Below, one piece after another: positions 23,549-35,189 of a DNA stretch of 64,000 nt; the stretch's first letter is position 1; each line of letters starts with the position of its first letter. This DNA comes from Rhodococcus sp. KRD197 (GTDB lineage: Bacteria > Actinomycetota > Actinomycetes > Mycobacteriales > Mycobacteriaceae). Below the pieces are notes generated by a model. The model did no database searches. It was not told the origin of the DNA and saw only the letters and a program-made list of their open reading frames with translations. The position numbers and the translations under genes are program-made. The DNA lies in the NCBI RefSeq assembly GCF_017168235.1, contig NZ_JABFAO010000004.1, positions 1-64,000 on the forward strand, in the 5' to 3' direction.

Positions 23549-25447
23549 TTACTGCGAGTTGTTCTTCTGTGCTTGACCTTCAGCGGAGTCCGCGAACTCC
23601 GGGGTGTCGAAGGTCTCCCCGCCGAGCGGATCCACCGGAGCATTCTCGTGGGAGTACTCCACTTCCCCGGTCTTGGGGTCGACGGCCAGCGATTCGCTGG
23701 ACACCTCGTGCACCGCCACCACCACGTGCTGACCATCCGGAGTCGCGAGACCGTCCGTCGAAGCGCTGAGTCCGGAGAACGTCGAAGAGATTCCGAATCG
23801 ACGAGCCGGCTTGACGACCGCGTCGAGCGGAACGGGGGGTGCCCCGTTCGTGCTTTCGGTGTTCGGAGTGGTCGTCAAACGGATGTAGCGGGGCGTGGTG
23901 GCCACGTCGTAGCGGAACGCCTTCAGTAGCGACACACACGCCAGCACCATGATGATCGAGAACGGCACTGCCGTGGCTATCGAGGCCGTCTGCAATGCCG
24001 TCAAAGATCCGGAACCACCGACCAGCAGCAGGACTGCTGCCGCAGCGCCCTCCAGCGTGGTCCAGTAGATACGAGTGATCTTCGGGGTTTCCAGATTTCC
24101 GCCGGACGCGAGAATGTCGATGACCAACGACCCGGAGTCCGAGGAGGTGACGAAGAAGAACACCACGACCAGAATCGCGAGAACACTGGTGATAGTGGCC
24201 AGCGGCAAGCCGTCGAGCAGCTGGAAAAGACTCGTGTTGGTGCTCACTTCGCCGTCGACGAGCAGGTCCTGGTCGTCGCGCTGACGCAGGATGGCGGCGT
24301 CGCCGAAGATGGTGAACCACAGTGAACCGATGACGGTGGGAGCGAGCAGGACACCGAAGACGAATTCACGGATGGTGCGGCCACGTGAGATGCGGGCGAT
24401 GAACATGCCGACGAAAGGTGCCCAGCTCATCCACCATCCCCAGTAGAAGATGGTCCACGCGCCTGCCCAACCGTCGTCGGCAAACGGTGCCGTGCGGAGC
24501 ATGAGCTCGGGGAGCGCCTGAATGTAGCCGCCGAGGTTCTGCACCCAGGACTGCATGAGGAACAGGGTGGGCCCGAGAATCAGCACGAACAGCGCGAGAC
24601 TCGCCGCCATCGCCATGTTGATGTTGGACAGCCACTTCAGGCCCTTGGAGACACCGGATACCACCGAGAATGTCGCCAACGCGGTGACGAACGCGATCAG
24701 AATGACCGTGACCCAGTTGTTGGTCTCGATCCAACCGAGGTATTCGAGGCCGGCAGAGATCTGTTGAACGCCGAATCCCAGCGAGGTCGCGACGCCGAAG
24801 AGGGTGCCGATGATGGCGACGGCGTCGATGGCGTGGCCGATGCCGCCCTCGATGCGCTTGCGCCCAAGTAGAGGTTCGAGAATCCACCGGACCGTCAGTG
24901 GCCGACCCTTGCGGTACGTCATGTACGCCATGCCGAGGCCGACGACGACGTAGATGGCCCAAGCGTGCAGTCCCCAGTGGTACAGGGTGAGCTCCATGGC
25001 CTGATTCGCTGCCGCGTCCGTGCTGCCCGCCACGCGACCGGCCTCGGGTGGATCGACGTAGTGCGAAAGCGGTTCGGCGACGCCGTAGAAGACGAGACCG
25101 ATGCCCATACCCGCACTGAAAAGCATCGCGAACCAGGACAAGACCCCGAACTCGGGCTTCTCGTCGTCACGTCCGAGGCGGATGTTTCCGACCCGGCTGA
25201 TGCCGCAGTAGAGCGCAAACGCGACGAAACCGGTCGCGCTGAGGATGTACCACCAGCCGACGCCATCGGTGATCGCGGAGTTCAGCGATTCGAATGCACC
25301 CTCGGCGGTACCGGCGAAGACGACGGCGAAACCGATCATGCCGAAAATGACGATCGACGCGGGAATGAACACGGGCTTTCTCAGCCCACCCCACGCCTTC
25401 TTCAATGCACTGGGTTCTGTGGAATTCACTGGCGCGTCCGTCCTCAC
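23549..25447 (-). CDS. BCCT-family betaine/choline/carnitine transporter
   Basis: 632 aa, about 12 membrane helices, Na+- or H+-driven uptake of a quaternary-ammonium osmolyte. The glycine-rich segment GMGIGLVFYGVAEP matches betaine-type carriers. The family signature follows in the stretch FYWGWWMSWAPFVGMFIARI and continues with SRGRTIREF. The C-terminal 100 residues are cytosolic and acidic, perhaps for osmosensing. It starts at GTG 25447, or at GTG 25429 with a better-placed GAGGA. Confidence 0.94.
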   Translation of the reverse strand: MRTDAPVNSTEPSALKKAWGGLRKPVFIPASIVIFGMIGFAVVFAGTAEGAFESLNSAITDGVGWWYILSATGFVAFALYCGISRVGNIRLGRDDEKPEFGVLSWFAMLFSAGMGIGLVFYGVAEPLSHYVDPPEAGRVAGSTDAAANQAMELTLYHWGLHAWAIYVVVGLGMAYMTYRKGRPLTVRWILEPLLGRKRIEGGIGHAIDAVAIIGTLFGVATSLGFGVQQISAGLEYLGWIETNNWVTVILIAFVTALATFSVVSGVSKGLKWLSNINMAMAASLALFVLILGPTLFLMQSWVQNLGGYIQALPELMLRTAPFADDGWAGAWTIFYWGWWMSWAPFVGMFIARISRGRTIREFVFGVLLAPTVIGSLWFTIFGDAAILRQRDDQDLLVDGEVSTNTSLFQLLDGLPLATITSVLAILVVVFFFVTSSDSGSLVIDILASGGNLETPKITRIYWTTLEGAAAAVLLLVGGSGSLTALQTASIATAVPFSIIMVLACVSLLKAFRYDVATTPRYIRLTTTPNTESTNGAPPVPLDAVVKPARRFGISSTFSGLSASTDGLATPDGQHVVVAVHEVSSESLAVDPKTGEVEYSHENAPVDPLGGETFDTPEFADSAEGQAQKNNSQ

Positions 25448-25698
25448 AATTTTCGTATGCGAATTGTGGACGGCGGCCGATGCTGATCGCTACCGCGCCG
25501 GGCCGACCACATTCGGTTCTCGTGCTTTTTCTGTTTCTGGTCAAGTGCCGATAAGTACAGTAACCGAACTGCGCGCTACCGGGCGAACTGCTGGTTTCGA
25601 TGGGAGTATTCTCACCGGGCCGCATTCGACGGATGTTCACTTGCGAGAATGCAATTCCGAGTCGCCGGAGCAACACACACCCGATAAAATTCGTCTAC

Positions 25699-26575
25699 GT
25701 GTCGCAAACACTCGTCGTGGTGACTCTGGCTTTGGGTGCCGCGCTCTGCATCGCGGTCGGAACCGTCGTACGTCAGCGCACCGCGGCCGAGGTACCCGCC
25801 GAGAACGTCGGGGTGTTCGGGCCCGTCGCCTCGCTCGTCCGTAAGCCTGCTTGGTGGGCGGGTAACGTTCTCGCGATAGCCGGCTACGGCCTGCAAGCAG
25901 CAGCCCTGGGGCTCGGGTCCCTACTGCTGGTGCAGCCCCTCCTGGTGTTGTCTCTAGCTTTTCGCGCTGCCGCTGGGTGCGCGGCTCTCGAATCGAGTCG
26001 TCAGTGCCCGTGAATGGCTGTGGGCTGCGGCGTTGACAGCCTCGGTCGCCATCCTCGTGGTGGTCGGCGATCCGAAACCGGGCGTCGAACGCGCCGAGGC
26101 CCGGCACTGGGCGGCCATCTGCATCATCGGTATTCCCTTTGTGCTCGCCTGCGTCCGCGCGGCCCAGCGCAGCGATGGACCGCGGAAAGCGCTGCTGCTC
26201 GGTACTGCGGCCGGCGCTCTGTTCGGCGTGGCGGCAGTGCTCACCAAAGGTGTGGTGCACCTGATGTCGCGGGGCGTTGGTCCGCTGTTGACCTCCGTAG
26301 AGCTGTACGCCTTGATCGTCGTTGCAGTGTGTGCGATCACCGTGCAGCAAGCGGCGTTCCAAGCTGGATCGTTGCAGGCTTCGTTACCGGCATCGACGGT
26401 CATGGAACCCGTCGTCGCCTCGGCTCTCGGGTTCATGGTGCTGGGGGAATACCTGGCCGCGGACCGTGACGCCACCGCCGTCTTGCTCGTCGCTCTGGTC
26501 GCGATGGTCGCGGCAACTGTGGCACTTGCGCGGTCCTCCGCTCGGAACGAGGCACCGGCGTCGATCGGCTCGTGA
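25699..26575 (+). pseudogene. DMT-family transporter gene with a frameshift
   Basis: Two frames together give one DMT/EamA-like membrane protein of about 291 aa. The first, from GTG 25699 (VSQTLVVVTLALGAAL), ends its family-like part at LLVQPLLVLSL. The second resumes as ALPLGARLSNRVVS, then REWLWAAALTASVAI, and ends SSARNEAPASIGS. Removing one T from the TTTT run at 25959-25962 restores the frame (LSLAFALPLGARL). The length 877 = 3x292+1 agrees. It may be a real inactivation or a homopolymer error. Multi-helix proteins of this group are found throughout Actinobacteria; the substrate is unknown. Confidence 0.8.
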
Positions 26576-26607
26576 CCGGCACCGCTTACCCGGTGAGTGT
26601 GCTCGAC

Positions 26608-26634
26608 CTTGCACTCGGCATGGTCGAGTGCTAG
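26608..26634. promoter_or_regulatory. CIRCE element 1 (HrcA operator)
   Basis: CTTGCACTC, nine bases, GAGTGCTAG: a close match to CIRCE (TTAGCACTC-N9-GAGTGCTAA). It lies 175 nt ahead of groEL and makes the gene a likely HrcA target. Confidence 0.8.
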
Positions 26635-26642
26635 AAATGCAG

Positions 26643-26669
26643 TTGGCACTCGCTTAGTGTGAGTGCCAG
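26643..26669. promoter_or_regulatory. CIRCE element 2 (HrcA operator)
   Basis: TTGGCACTC, nine bases, GAGTGCCAG: a second CIRCE match 8 nt after the first, 140 nt ahead of groEL. The centres of the two are 35 bp apart. Confidence 0.85.
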
Positions 26670-26751
26670 GTCGGGACGGTGAGGCTGGGAATCATCGACA
26701 CCCCTGGTCGTCCGTCGCGGGCACCGAACTCGGCCGAGCAAGTGCAGATGA

Positions 26752-28434
<1,683 letters not shown>

Positions 28435-28454
28435 AGTCCATCTCTCTCGACAAG

Positions 28455-28488
28455 AGCCCGGCCCCTCTTCGGAGGGGCCGGGCTTTTT
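28455..28488 (+). terminator. intrinsic terminator of groEL
   Basis: AGCCCGGCCCCTC and GAGGGGCCGGGCT form a 13-bp stem with a TTCG loop, followed by TTTTT. It starts 21 nt after the groEL stop and insulates the following cluster. Confidence 0.95.
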
Positions 28489-28529
28489 CGTGCGCACGTG
28501 TGAATTGCTCGAAAGTGTCCGGTAAAGCC

Positions 28530-28570
28530 TTGACACTCTCTTGCATTCCTTTGCATTCCTTTGAACATAT
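28530..28570 (+). promoter_or_regulatory. array of TTG-type direct repeats ahead of the polyketide operon
   Basis: Four consecutive units: TTGACACTCTC (28530), TTGCATTCCT (28541), TTGCATTCCT (28551) and TTGAACATAT (28561), with 10-11-bp period, i.e. on one face of the helix. They lie about 105 nt ahead of the first biosynthetic gene. Direct repeats of this kind are the sites of OmpR/SARP-type pathway activators. Similar TTGAC pairs are found at 41334 and 47838. Confidence 0.65.
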
Positions 28571-28673
28571 CGCCGTTGACCGACCGTCCGTCACGTATGA
28601 AGCTTGGGTCCAAGCCCGACGGCAATGGTCGGAGTTGGTGACTCGTTCAAGCGCAATGCAAGAAGGACGCCGC

Positions 28674-29630
28674 ATGAAATCAATAGCTTTTGTGTTCCCC
28701 GGTCAAGGATCGCAGCGTAGCGGAATGGGATCCGATCTTGTACGAAATTTTGAAACCGCATCCGAGTGCTTCCGTTCTGCCGACGATATTTTGGGAATTC
28801 CGCTGTCTCGAATCTGCCTGAATGCAGACGCCGATGTTCTTCGTGACACTTCGATAACGCAACCTGCGGTGTTTGTCACGAGCATTGCGACGATGGCTGT
28901 GTTGCGAGAGCACGGGGTCGAGCCGTCGATCACGGCAGGTCATAGCCTGGGTGAGTTTGCAGCGTTGGTATGTGCAGGAACCATCTGCTGGACCGACGCC
29001 CTTCTGCTGGTGCGCCTTCGAGGTGAGCTTATGAGTCGGGTAGGTCGGCGCGAGCCGGGTGCCATGGCTGCGGTTGTCGGTCTCGGCATCGCGGATGTCG
29101 AGGCACTATGCGGCCAGATCCAAGCGGAAACATCGCAGGTTGTCGAGGTCGCAAACGATAACGCCCCTGGGCAGATCGTCGTTTCAGGACATATTGCAGC
29201 GGTAGAGAAGGTGTGCGAATCCGCGCTCGAATACGGAGCAGCAAAGACCATTCCGTTGAATGTCGGCGCTCCGTTTCACTGCTCGTTGATGGCAGATGTC
29301 GAGGAGGAATTCTCGGCAGCGTTGGATAGTGTCGATATGCACACACCGACTACGCAATTCGTATCGAGCGTTACCGCGCAAAGTGTATCCGACATCGTCG
29401 ACGCCCGAAGAATTCTTACTAATCAATTGACCGCTCGAGTTCGTTGGACAGAGACTATGCGGACGCTCGAACGCCTCGGTGCAAGCTGTGCGCTCGAGGT
29501 CGGCCCAGGCCGTGTACTCAAGGGATTGAGCAAGAAAGCGACGCCGGAACTGCGTGTCGCGGCCACATCGACCTTGGGCGAACTGAACGACGTTCTGGCG
29601 AACGAACGGACCGACGCTGTCGTCGCCTGA
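28674..29630 (+). CDS. malonyl-CoA:ACP acyltransferase of the polyketide cluster
   Basis: 318 aa. Loads malonyl units onto the acyl carrier protein. FPGQGSQRSGMG opens the protein, the nucleophile is Ser 91 in GHSLGEF, and the partner His is in NVGAPFHCSLM (about residue 199). ATG at 28674 has AAGGA 7 nt upstream. Many type II clusters borrow the fatty-acid enzyme, so a dedicated copy as first gene of the operon is notable. Third positions are visibly richer in A/T than in groEL. Confidence 0.92.
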   Translation: MKSIAFVFPGQGSQRSGMGSDLVRNFETASECFRSADDILGIPLSRICLNADADVLRDTSITQPAVFVTSIATMAVLREHGVEPSITAGHSLGEFAALVCAGTICWTDALLLVRLRGELMSRVGRREPGAMAAVVGLGIADVEALCGQIQAETSQVVEVANDNAPGQIVVSGHIAAVEKVCESALEYGAAKTIPLNVGAPFHCSLMADVEEEFSAALDSVDMHTPTTQFVSSVTAQSVSDIVDARRILTNQLTARVRWTETMRTLERLGASCALEVGPGRVLKGLSKKATPELRVAATSTLGELNDVLANERTDAVVA

Positions 29631-29713
29631 CTAGTTGTCTCGACTCTCATCCGTAGTAGAGCGCACCGATGTGACCTCTGCGAGTGCACTGCCATCGAAG
29701 CCAAGGAGGACGT

Positions 29714-31240
29714 ATGGATGCTGAAGTAATCGTTGTCGGAGCTGGTCCGGCGGGTCTCATGCTTGCCGCCGAGTTGAGGCTTACCGGCGTGAATGTCATT
29801 CTATTGGAACGGCTTCCGAAAAGAACTGGAGAGTCGCGCGGACTGGGATTCACTGCGCGGACAATGGAAGTTTTCGATCAGCGTGGACTGCTACCGCGAT
29901 TCGGAACCATCGAAGTAAGTACCCAAGGCCACTTCGGTGGAATCCCCTTGGATTTCGGCTTGCTCGAAGGGGCTCACCAAGCCGCGAAAACGGTGCCCCA
30001 GTCTGCAACTGAGACCGTCCTGGAGCAGTGGGCCGTTTCGCTGGGCGTGGACCTTCGACGAAATCACGAGGTGCTCGGTGTCTCTGACAAAGGTCTGTCG
30101 GTTCAGGTCGACGTCGCATCGCCGGACGGGGTCAAGACGCTGACAGCCGCATACTTGGTCGGATGCGATGGAGGGCGTAGCACCGTCCGGAAGGCGGCGG
30201 GATTCGATTTTCCCGGTACCGCATCGACGATGGAGATGTTCCTCGCCGACGTGACGGGACTCGACCTACAACCCCGCATGATCGGTGAAACCCTTCCCGG
30301 TGGAATGGTCATGGTTGGTTTGCTCCCCGAGGGTGTCACGCGGTTGATCGTGTGTGAGCGGGGTGCGCCGCCGCGCCGCCGCGAAACTCCGCCCAAGTAT
30401 GACGAGGTGTCGTCAGCGTGGAAGCGTCTGACCGGTGATGACATCTCGCATGGAAATCCCGTGTGGGTCAGCTCGTTCGGCGATGCAACGAGGCAAGCCG
30501 CCGAGTACAGGCGGGGGCGAGTATTTCTGGCGGGTGACTCCGCACACATCCATCTGCCTGCAGGCGGTCAAGGAATGAACACGAGCATTCAAGACGCCGT
30601 GAACCTCGGATGGAAACTGGGTGCAGTAGCTTCGGGCCGTGCGCCGGAGCGACTACTCGACACCTATCACGACGAGCGCTGGCCGGTGGGAGAGCGACTC
30701 CTGAAAAACACTCGAGCACAGGGGACACTGTTTCTGAGCGGATCCGAGATGCAACCGCTGCGTGAGGTTCTCTCCGAACTCACCGCATACGACGATGTGA
30801 CGCGTCACCTGGCCGGCATGGTCAGTGGGCTGGAGATCCGATACGACTCAGGTGGAGGGACCAACCCTCTGCTCGGGTACCGACTGCCTCCACTCGTCTT
30901 CGATGAGAGATCAGTGCCCGCGACGTCGACGGCCGCTTTGACAAGAGCACGCGGCGTGCTTTTCGACTTCGAGGACAACCCGGTACTCCAGAGGATCGCC
31001 CAGGGCTGGTCGGACCGCGTCGATGTCGTCACCGCAGCGATCGTCGAGCACCCCGCGTCATGGCCGACCAGCACGTCGGCCGTACTCGTCCGGCCCGACG
31101 GCTATGTGGCCTGGGCTGCGCCAGGAACGCATGCGGATCTGGCGATGTCCCTCGAACGGTGGTTCGGCCCGGCGCGTGAGCGCACTTCTCGCACCGATAC
31201 CACGATCGACTCCAAGACCTCGGTCCTCACGAACAGATAG
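29714..31240 (+). CDS. FAD-dependent aromatic-polyketide monooxygenase (UrdE/PgaE type)
   Basis: 508 aa, class A flavoprotein hydroxylase. Dinucleotide motif VGAGPAGLMLAAEL at residues 7-20, VGCDGGRSTVRKAAG in the middle and GDSAHIHLPAGGQGMNTSIQDA for FAD ribityl binding, plus a C-terminal thioredoxin-like domain. In angucycline clusters the enzyme at this place (before the F-type cyclase) hydroxylates C-12 of the prejadomycin intermediate. That assignment here is based on family and position. AAGGAGG precedes the ATG. Confidence 0.9.
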   Translation: MDAEVIVVGAGPAGLMLAAELRLTGVNVILLERLPKRTGESRGLGFTARTMEVFDQRGLLPRFGTIEVSTQGHFGGIPLDFGLLEGAHQAAKTVPQSATETVLEQWAVSLGVDLRRNHEVLGVSDKGLSVQVDVASPDGVKTLTAAYLVGCDGGRSTVRKAAGFDFPGTASTMEMFLADVTGLDLQPRMIGETLPGGMVMVGLLPEGVTRLIVCERGAPPRRRETPPKYDEVSSAWKRLTGDDISHGNPVWVSSFGDATRQAAEYRRGRVFLAGDSAHIHLPAGGQGMNTSIQDAVNLGWKLGAVASGRAPERLLDTYHDERWPVGERLLKNTRAQGTLFLSGSEMQPLREVLSELTAYDDVTRHLAGMVSGLEIRYDSGGGTNPLLGYRLPPLVFDERSVPATSTAALTRARGVLFDFEDNPVLQRIAQGWSDRVDVVTAAIVEHPASWPTSTSAVLVRPDGYVAWAAPGTHADLAMSLERWFGPARERTSRTDTTIDSKTSVLTNR

Positions 31241-31249
31241 GAACCGCAC

Positions 31250-31579
31250 ATGCACAGCACTTTGATCGTCGCGCGTATGGACCCATCGGCGAATGTGGAC
31301 GTCGCAAAGATCTTCGGCGAGTTCGACGAGGGTGACATGCCACATCTCATGGGAACCCGACGCCGTCAGCTTTTCCACTACCGAGGGTTGTACTTCCACC
31401 TCCAGGACTTCGACGAGACGAACGGTCCGGAGAGGATAGAAGCCGCCAAGACCGACCCGAGATTCGTCACGATAAGCGAGGACCTGCGACCGCTGATCCA
31501 GGCCTATGACCCCTCATCGTGGAAGTCTCCTGCTGATGCAATGGCCACACGTTTCTACGACTGGGAGGCGAATCGGTGA
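31250..31579 (+). CDS. TcmI/JadI/UrdF-type polyketide cyclase
   Basis: 109 aa, ferredoxin-like fold. [20 protein letters not shown], then [20 protein letters not shown], is the clear signature of the group that closes the last ring(s) in angucyclines (UrdF, LanF, JadI). It overlaps the KS-alpha gene by 4 nt (GTGA). The very close agreement with the angucycline subgroup, as I recall it, is the main pointer to an angular four-ring product. Confidence 0.92.
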   Translation: MHSTLIVARMDPSANVDVAKIFGEFDEGDMPHLMGTRRRQLFHYRGLYFHLQDFDETNGPERIEAAKTDPRFVTISEDLRPLIQAYDPSSWKSPADAMATRFYDWEANR

Positions 31580-32847
31580 GCCGACGTCGTGTAGTGATCA
31601 CAGGCGTCGGGGTCATGGCGCCGGGTGGAATCGGTACCAAGAACTTCTGGCAACTGATCAGCGAAGGTAAGACCGCCACGCGTCCGATCTCATCGTTCGA
31701 CGCATCGAACTTCCGGTCTCGTATTGCCGCTGAGATCGATTTCGAACCGAGCGAGCACGGCCTCAGCCGCCGTGAGATCAGGCGGATGGACCGGGCCGCG
31801 CAGCTCGCTGTAGTTGCTACACGAGAAGCTATGGCAGACAGCGGTATCGAGCTCGACAAGCACGATCCTTACCGGGTCGGCGTATCCGTCGGAACCGCGG
31901 TCGGGGCGACGATGAGCCTCGAGGAGGAGTATCAGGTGGTCAGCGACTCGGGCCGCCTGGAGCTCGTGGACCATGACTACGCGGTACCGCATTTGTACGA
32001 CTATCTGGTTCCCAGCTCGTTCGCGGCAGAAGTTGCCTGGTCCGTGCACGCGCAGGGGCCGACGACGGTGATCTCGACAGGATGCACTTCGGGGCTCGAC
32101 TCGGTCGGCCATGCAGTCGACCTGCTGAGAGAGGGATCCGCGGACGTCATGATCGCCGGTGCGTGCGAGGCTCCTCTGTCTCCGATCACGCTCGCGTGTT
32201 TCGATGCCATCAAGGCCACAACCCCTCGAAACGATGACCCTGAACACGCGTCGCGTCCTTTCGACAACACTCGAAACGGCTTCGTGCTCGGTGAGGGAGC
32301 TGCCATGTTCGTTCTCGAAGAGTTGACCAGTGCCCAACGACGCGGCGCCAAGATCTACGCAGAGGTCGGTGGCTTCGGATCTCGTTGCAACGCTTTCCAT
32401 ATGACAGGTCTGCGACCGGACGGCGCCGAGATGGCCGCGGCCATCGGTGTCGCGCTGGACGAGGCCGGAACCGATGCCAGCGACATCGACTACATCAATG
32501 CGCACGGCTCGGGCACGAAACAGAACGATCGTCACGAGACCGCAGCATTCAAGCGTTCGCTCGGCGAACACGCGTACCGAACGCCGGTCAGTTCCATCAA
32601 GTCGATGATCGGGCACTCGCTCGGCGCGATCGGATCGATCGAGATTGCAGCATCGGTGTTGGCGATGGACAACAATGTCGTGCCTCCTACAGCCAACCTT
32701 CACACCGCCGATCCCGAATGTGATCTGGACTATGTCCCGATCACAGCCAGAGACTGGAAGACCGATTCGGTACTCACAGTCGGTAGCGGATTCGGCGGAT
32801 TCCAGAGTGCGATGGTCCTCACCACTCCAGAAAGAGGTGTGGGATGA
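31576..32847 (+). CDS. ketosynthase alpha (KS-alpha) of type II PKS
   Basis: 423 aa. Catalyses the decarboxylative condensations that build the poly-beta-ketone chain. Active-site Cys 170 in [14 protein letters not shown], His residues in [12 protein letters not shown] and [11 protein letters not shown]. It starts with GTG overlapping the cyclase stop and ends in an ATGA overlap with KS-beta, so the two subunits are made in equal amounts. Works as a heterodimer with the next gene product. Confidence 0.97.
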   Translation: MSRRRVVITGVGVMAPGGIGTKNFWQLISEGKTATRPISSFDASNFRSRIAAEIDFEPSEHGLSRREIRRMDRAAQLAVVATREAMADSGIELDKHDPYRVGVSVGTAVGATMSLEEEYQVVSDSGRLELVDHDYAVPHLYDYLVPSSFAAEVAWSVHAQGPTTVISTGCTSGLDSVGHAVDLLREGSADVMIAGACEAPLSPITLACFDAIKATTPRNDDPEHASRPFDNTRNGFVLGEGAAMFVLEELTSAQRRGAKIYAEVGGFGSRCNAFHMTGLRPDGAEMAAAIGVALDEAGTDASDIDYINAHGSGTKQNDRHETAAFKRSLGEHAYRTPVSSIKSMIGHSLGAIGSIEIAASVLAMDNNVVPPTANLHTADPECDLDYVPITARDWKTDSVLTVGSGFGGFQSAMVLTTPERGVG

Positions 32848-34055
32848 CCAGCTCGACGGTAGTTACCGGTATCGGAGTGGCGGCCCCCAACGGGCTTGGC
32901 ACCCAACAGTACTGGGAAGCTGTTTGCAACGGCACGAGTGGGATCGATCGGATCGCAAGCTTCGACGCGACCGGGTATCCCCTTCACCTCGCCGGCGAGG
33001 TCTCGAACTTCGAGGCCTCCGTGCATCTGCCGAGTCGGCTGCTTCCCCAGACCGACCGGATGACGCGCCTGGCCCTCACCGCGACCGACTGGGCTCTTCT
33101 CGACGCAGGAATCGAAGCAGACACATTCGACAGCTTGGACATGGGAGTGGTGACGGCCGCATCGGCGGGTGGTTTCGAATTCGGCCAGAACGAACTGAAG
33201 AAGCTTTGGAGCCAGGGGAATCATCATGTCAGCGCCTACCAGTCGTTCGCCTGGTTCTACGCTGTCAACTCCGGTCAGATTTCCATCCGAAACAACATGC
33301 GGGGTCCGAGCGGCGTCGTCGTGAGCGATCAGTCAGGCGGGCTCGACGCTGTTGCCCACGCGCGGAGGCAAATTCGAAAAGGAACCAAGGCTGTCGTCAC
33401 GGGTGGAATCGATGCGACGATCTGCCCTTGGGGATGGGTAGCACTGCTTGCCAGCGGCAGACTCAGTACCAACCCCGACCCCGCAAGCGCGTACCTGCCA
33501 TTCGACGCACGCGCCTGCGGCCACGTACCGGGAGAGGGCGGCGCCATCCTGGTCATCGAGGATGCACAGCAGGCGCGTGGCCGAGGTGCCCGAATATATG
33601 GCGAAATCGCTGGTTATGGAGCAACATTCGATGGAGTCGAACGGAAGGGTGGATCCGAGGGACTGATTCGCGCCATCGAGGTCGCACTTGCGGACGCGCA
33701 CGTGTGCACCGACGACATCGATGTGGTGTTTGCCGACGCTGCCGGCGATCCGAGTCTTGATCGCAGTGAGGCAGACGCGTTGAAGCGACTGTTCGGTGAA
33801 CGGGGAGTACCGGTTACGGCGCCCAAAACGATGACTGGGCGTCTGTACTCGGGCGGCGGGGCGCTGGACCTGGCAACCGGGTTGTTGTCCATATCCGAGG
33901 GCGTCGTGCCTCCTACGATCAATACCGAACTCGACTCGGAGTTCGGACTCGATCTGGTGTCGGGATCCGCCAGAGCACAAGTTGTTCGACATGCACTCGT
34001 CCTTGCCCGCGGCCACCACGGCTTCAACTCCGCCGTCGTTGCCCGCGCAGCCTGA
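32844..34055 (+). CDS. ketosynthase beta / chain-length factor (KS-beta)
   Basis: 403 aa. Same fold as KS-alpha but with the active-site Cys replaced by Gln 163 ([12 protein letters not shown]), the mark of KS-beta. It sets the chain length and helps in chain initiation. A decaketide is expected if the product is an angucycline, but the length-controlling residues cannot be judged without an alignment. Translationally coupled to KS-alpha. Confidence 0.96.
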   Translation: MTSSTVVTGIGVAAPNGLGTQQYWEAVCNGTSGIDRIASFDATGYPLHLAGEVSNFEASVHLPSRLLPQTDRMTRLALTATDWALLDAGIEADTFDSLDMGVVTAASAGGFEFGQNELKKLWSQGNHHVSAYQSFAWFYAVNSGQISIRNNMRGPSGVVVSDQSGGLDAVAHARRQIRKGTKAVVTGGIDATICPWGWVALLASGRLSTNPDPASAYLPFDARACGHVPGEGGAILVIEDAQQARGRGARIYGEIAGYGATFDGVERKGGSEGLIRAIEVALADAHVCTDDIDVVFADAAGDPSLDRSEADALKRLFGERGVPVTAPKTMTGRLYSGGGALDLATGLLSISEGVVPPTINTELDSEFGLDLVSGSARAQVVRHALVLARGHHGFNSAVVARAA

Positions 34056-34086
34056 TCATCCACACTCCACTAGGAAAGGCAGTTTC

Positions 34087-35163
34087 ATGAGCACAGAGAC
34101 CTTTACGCTCGACGATCTCAAGAGGATCCTTCTGGCCGGCGCGGGCGCCGACGAGACAGTGGATTTGGACAGTGAGATCCTCGACACCGAATTCGAACTC
34201 CTCGGGTACGAATCGCTTGCCTTGCTTGAAACTTGCGGCAGAATCGAACGCGAATACGGAATTTCGCTCGACGAGACGCTCGTCGTGGAAGCTACGACCC
34301 CTCGCCTGCTCATCCAGGCAGTCAACGAACATCTCGACCGCGTCGGTCACAGTGCTGATCAGATCGCCTCGCCCAGGGCGTCGAGCGCGGCGTCACCGGT
34401 CGCCCTGGTATCGGGGGCGACGAGTGGAATCGGGCTCGCAATTGCGCGGTCACTCGCCGAGTCCGGGCATCGTGTCTTCATCGGGGCCAGATCGGCGGAC
34501 AACGTCGCAGCGACGGTGAAGCAACTGAACGAGGATGGGCTCGATGTGGACGGAACCACTGTCGACGTCAGGTCTGGTCAGGACATCCACAACTTCGTTC
34601 AGGCAGCGGTCGACAGGTATGGATCCGTCGACGTGCTCGTCAACAATGCCGGCCGAAGTGGCGGCGGGGTCACTGCGGACATCGACGACGAGTTGTGGGA
34701 TGACGTCATCGACACCAATCTCAACAGCGTCTTCCGTCTGACCAGGGAAGCGTTGAACACGGGCGGAATGCGCCACCGTGGGCGCGGTCGGATCATCAAC
34801 ATCGCTTCGACGGCCGGCAAGCAGGGTGTCGTTCTCGGCGCACCGTACTCGGCGTCCAAACATGGAGTGGTCGGGTTCACGAAGGCGCTCGGAAACGAGT
34901 TGGCACCTACCGGAATCACGGTCAATGCAGTGTGCCCCGGTTACGTGGAAACCCCGATGGCCGCTCGTGTCCGCCAGGGGTACGCAACCGCGTACGGAAC
35001 ATCGGAGTCAGCAGTGATGGACAAGTTCACCGCCAAGATACCGCTTGGACGGTACTCGACGCCGGAGGAGGTCGCCGGCCTGGTCACCTACTTGAGCACC
35101 GACACGGCAGCTTCGATCACTGCACAGGCGATCAACGTGTGTGGCGGACTCGGCAACTTCTAG
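34087..35163 (+). CDS. fused acyl carrier protein - ketoreductase
   Basis: 358 aa with two functional parts in one frame. Residues 1-86 are a type II PKS ACP with the phosphopantetheine Ser 43 in LLGYESLALLE. Residues 87-104 are a Ser/Ala/Pro linker. Residues 105-358 are an ActIII-like SDR ketoreductase: SGATSGIG (109-116) for NADPH, NNAGRSGGG, and the catalytic Tyr 254/Lys 258 in YSASK. In known angucycline clusters ACP (C) and C-9 ketoreductase (D) are separate adjacent genes. No other ACP gene is in the cluster, so this protein must serve as the ACP. AGGAAAGG precedes the ATG. Confidence 0.95.
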   Translation: MSTETFTLDDLKRILLAGAGADETVDLDSEILDTEFELLGYESLALLETCGRIEREYGISLDETLVVEATTPRLLIQAVNEHLDRVGHSADQIASPRASSAASPVALVSGATSGIGLAIARSLAESGHRVFIGARSADNVAATVKQLNEDGLDVDGTTVDVRSGQDIHNFVQAAVDRYGSVDVLVNNAGRSGGGVTADIDDELWDDVIDTNLNSVFRLTREALNTGGMRHRGRGRIINIASTAGKQGVVLGAPYSASKHGVVGFTKALGNELAPTGITVNAVCPGYVETPMAARVRQGYATAYGTSESAVMDKFTAKIPLGRYSTPEEVAGLVTYLSTDTAASITAQAINVCGGLGNF

Positions 35164-35189
35164 AACCTCGTTCTCCGAAAGGAACCACC

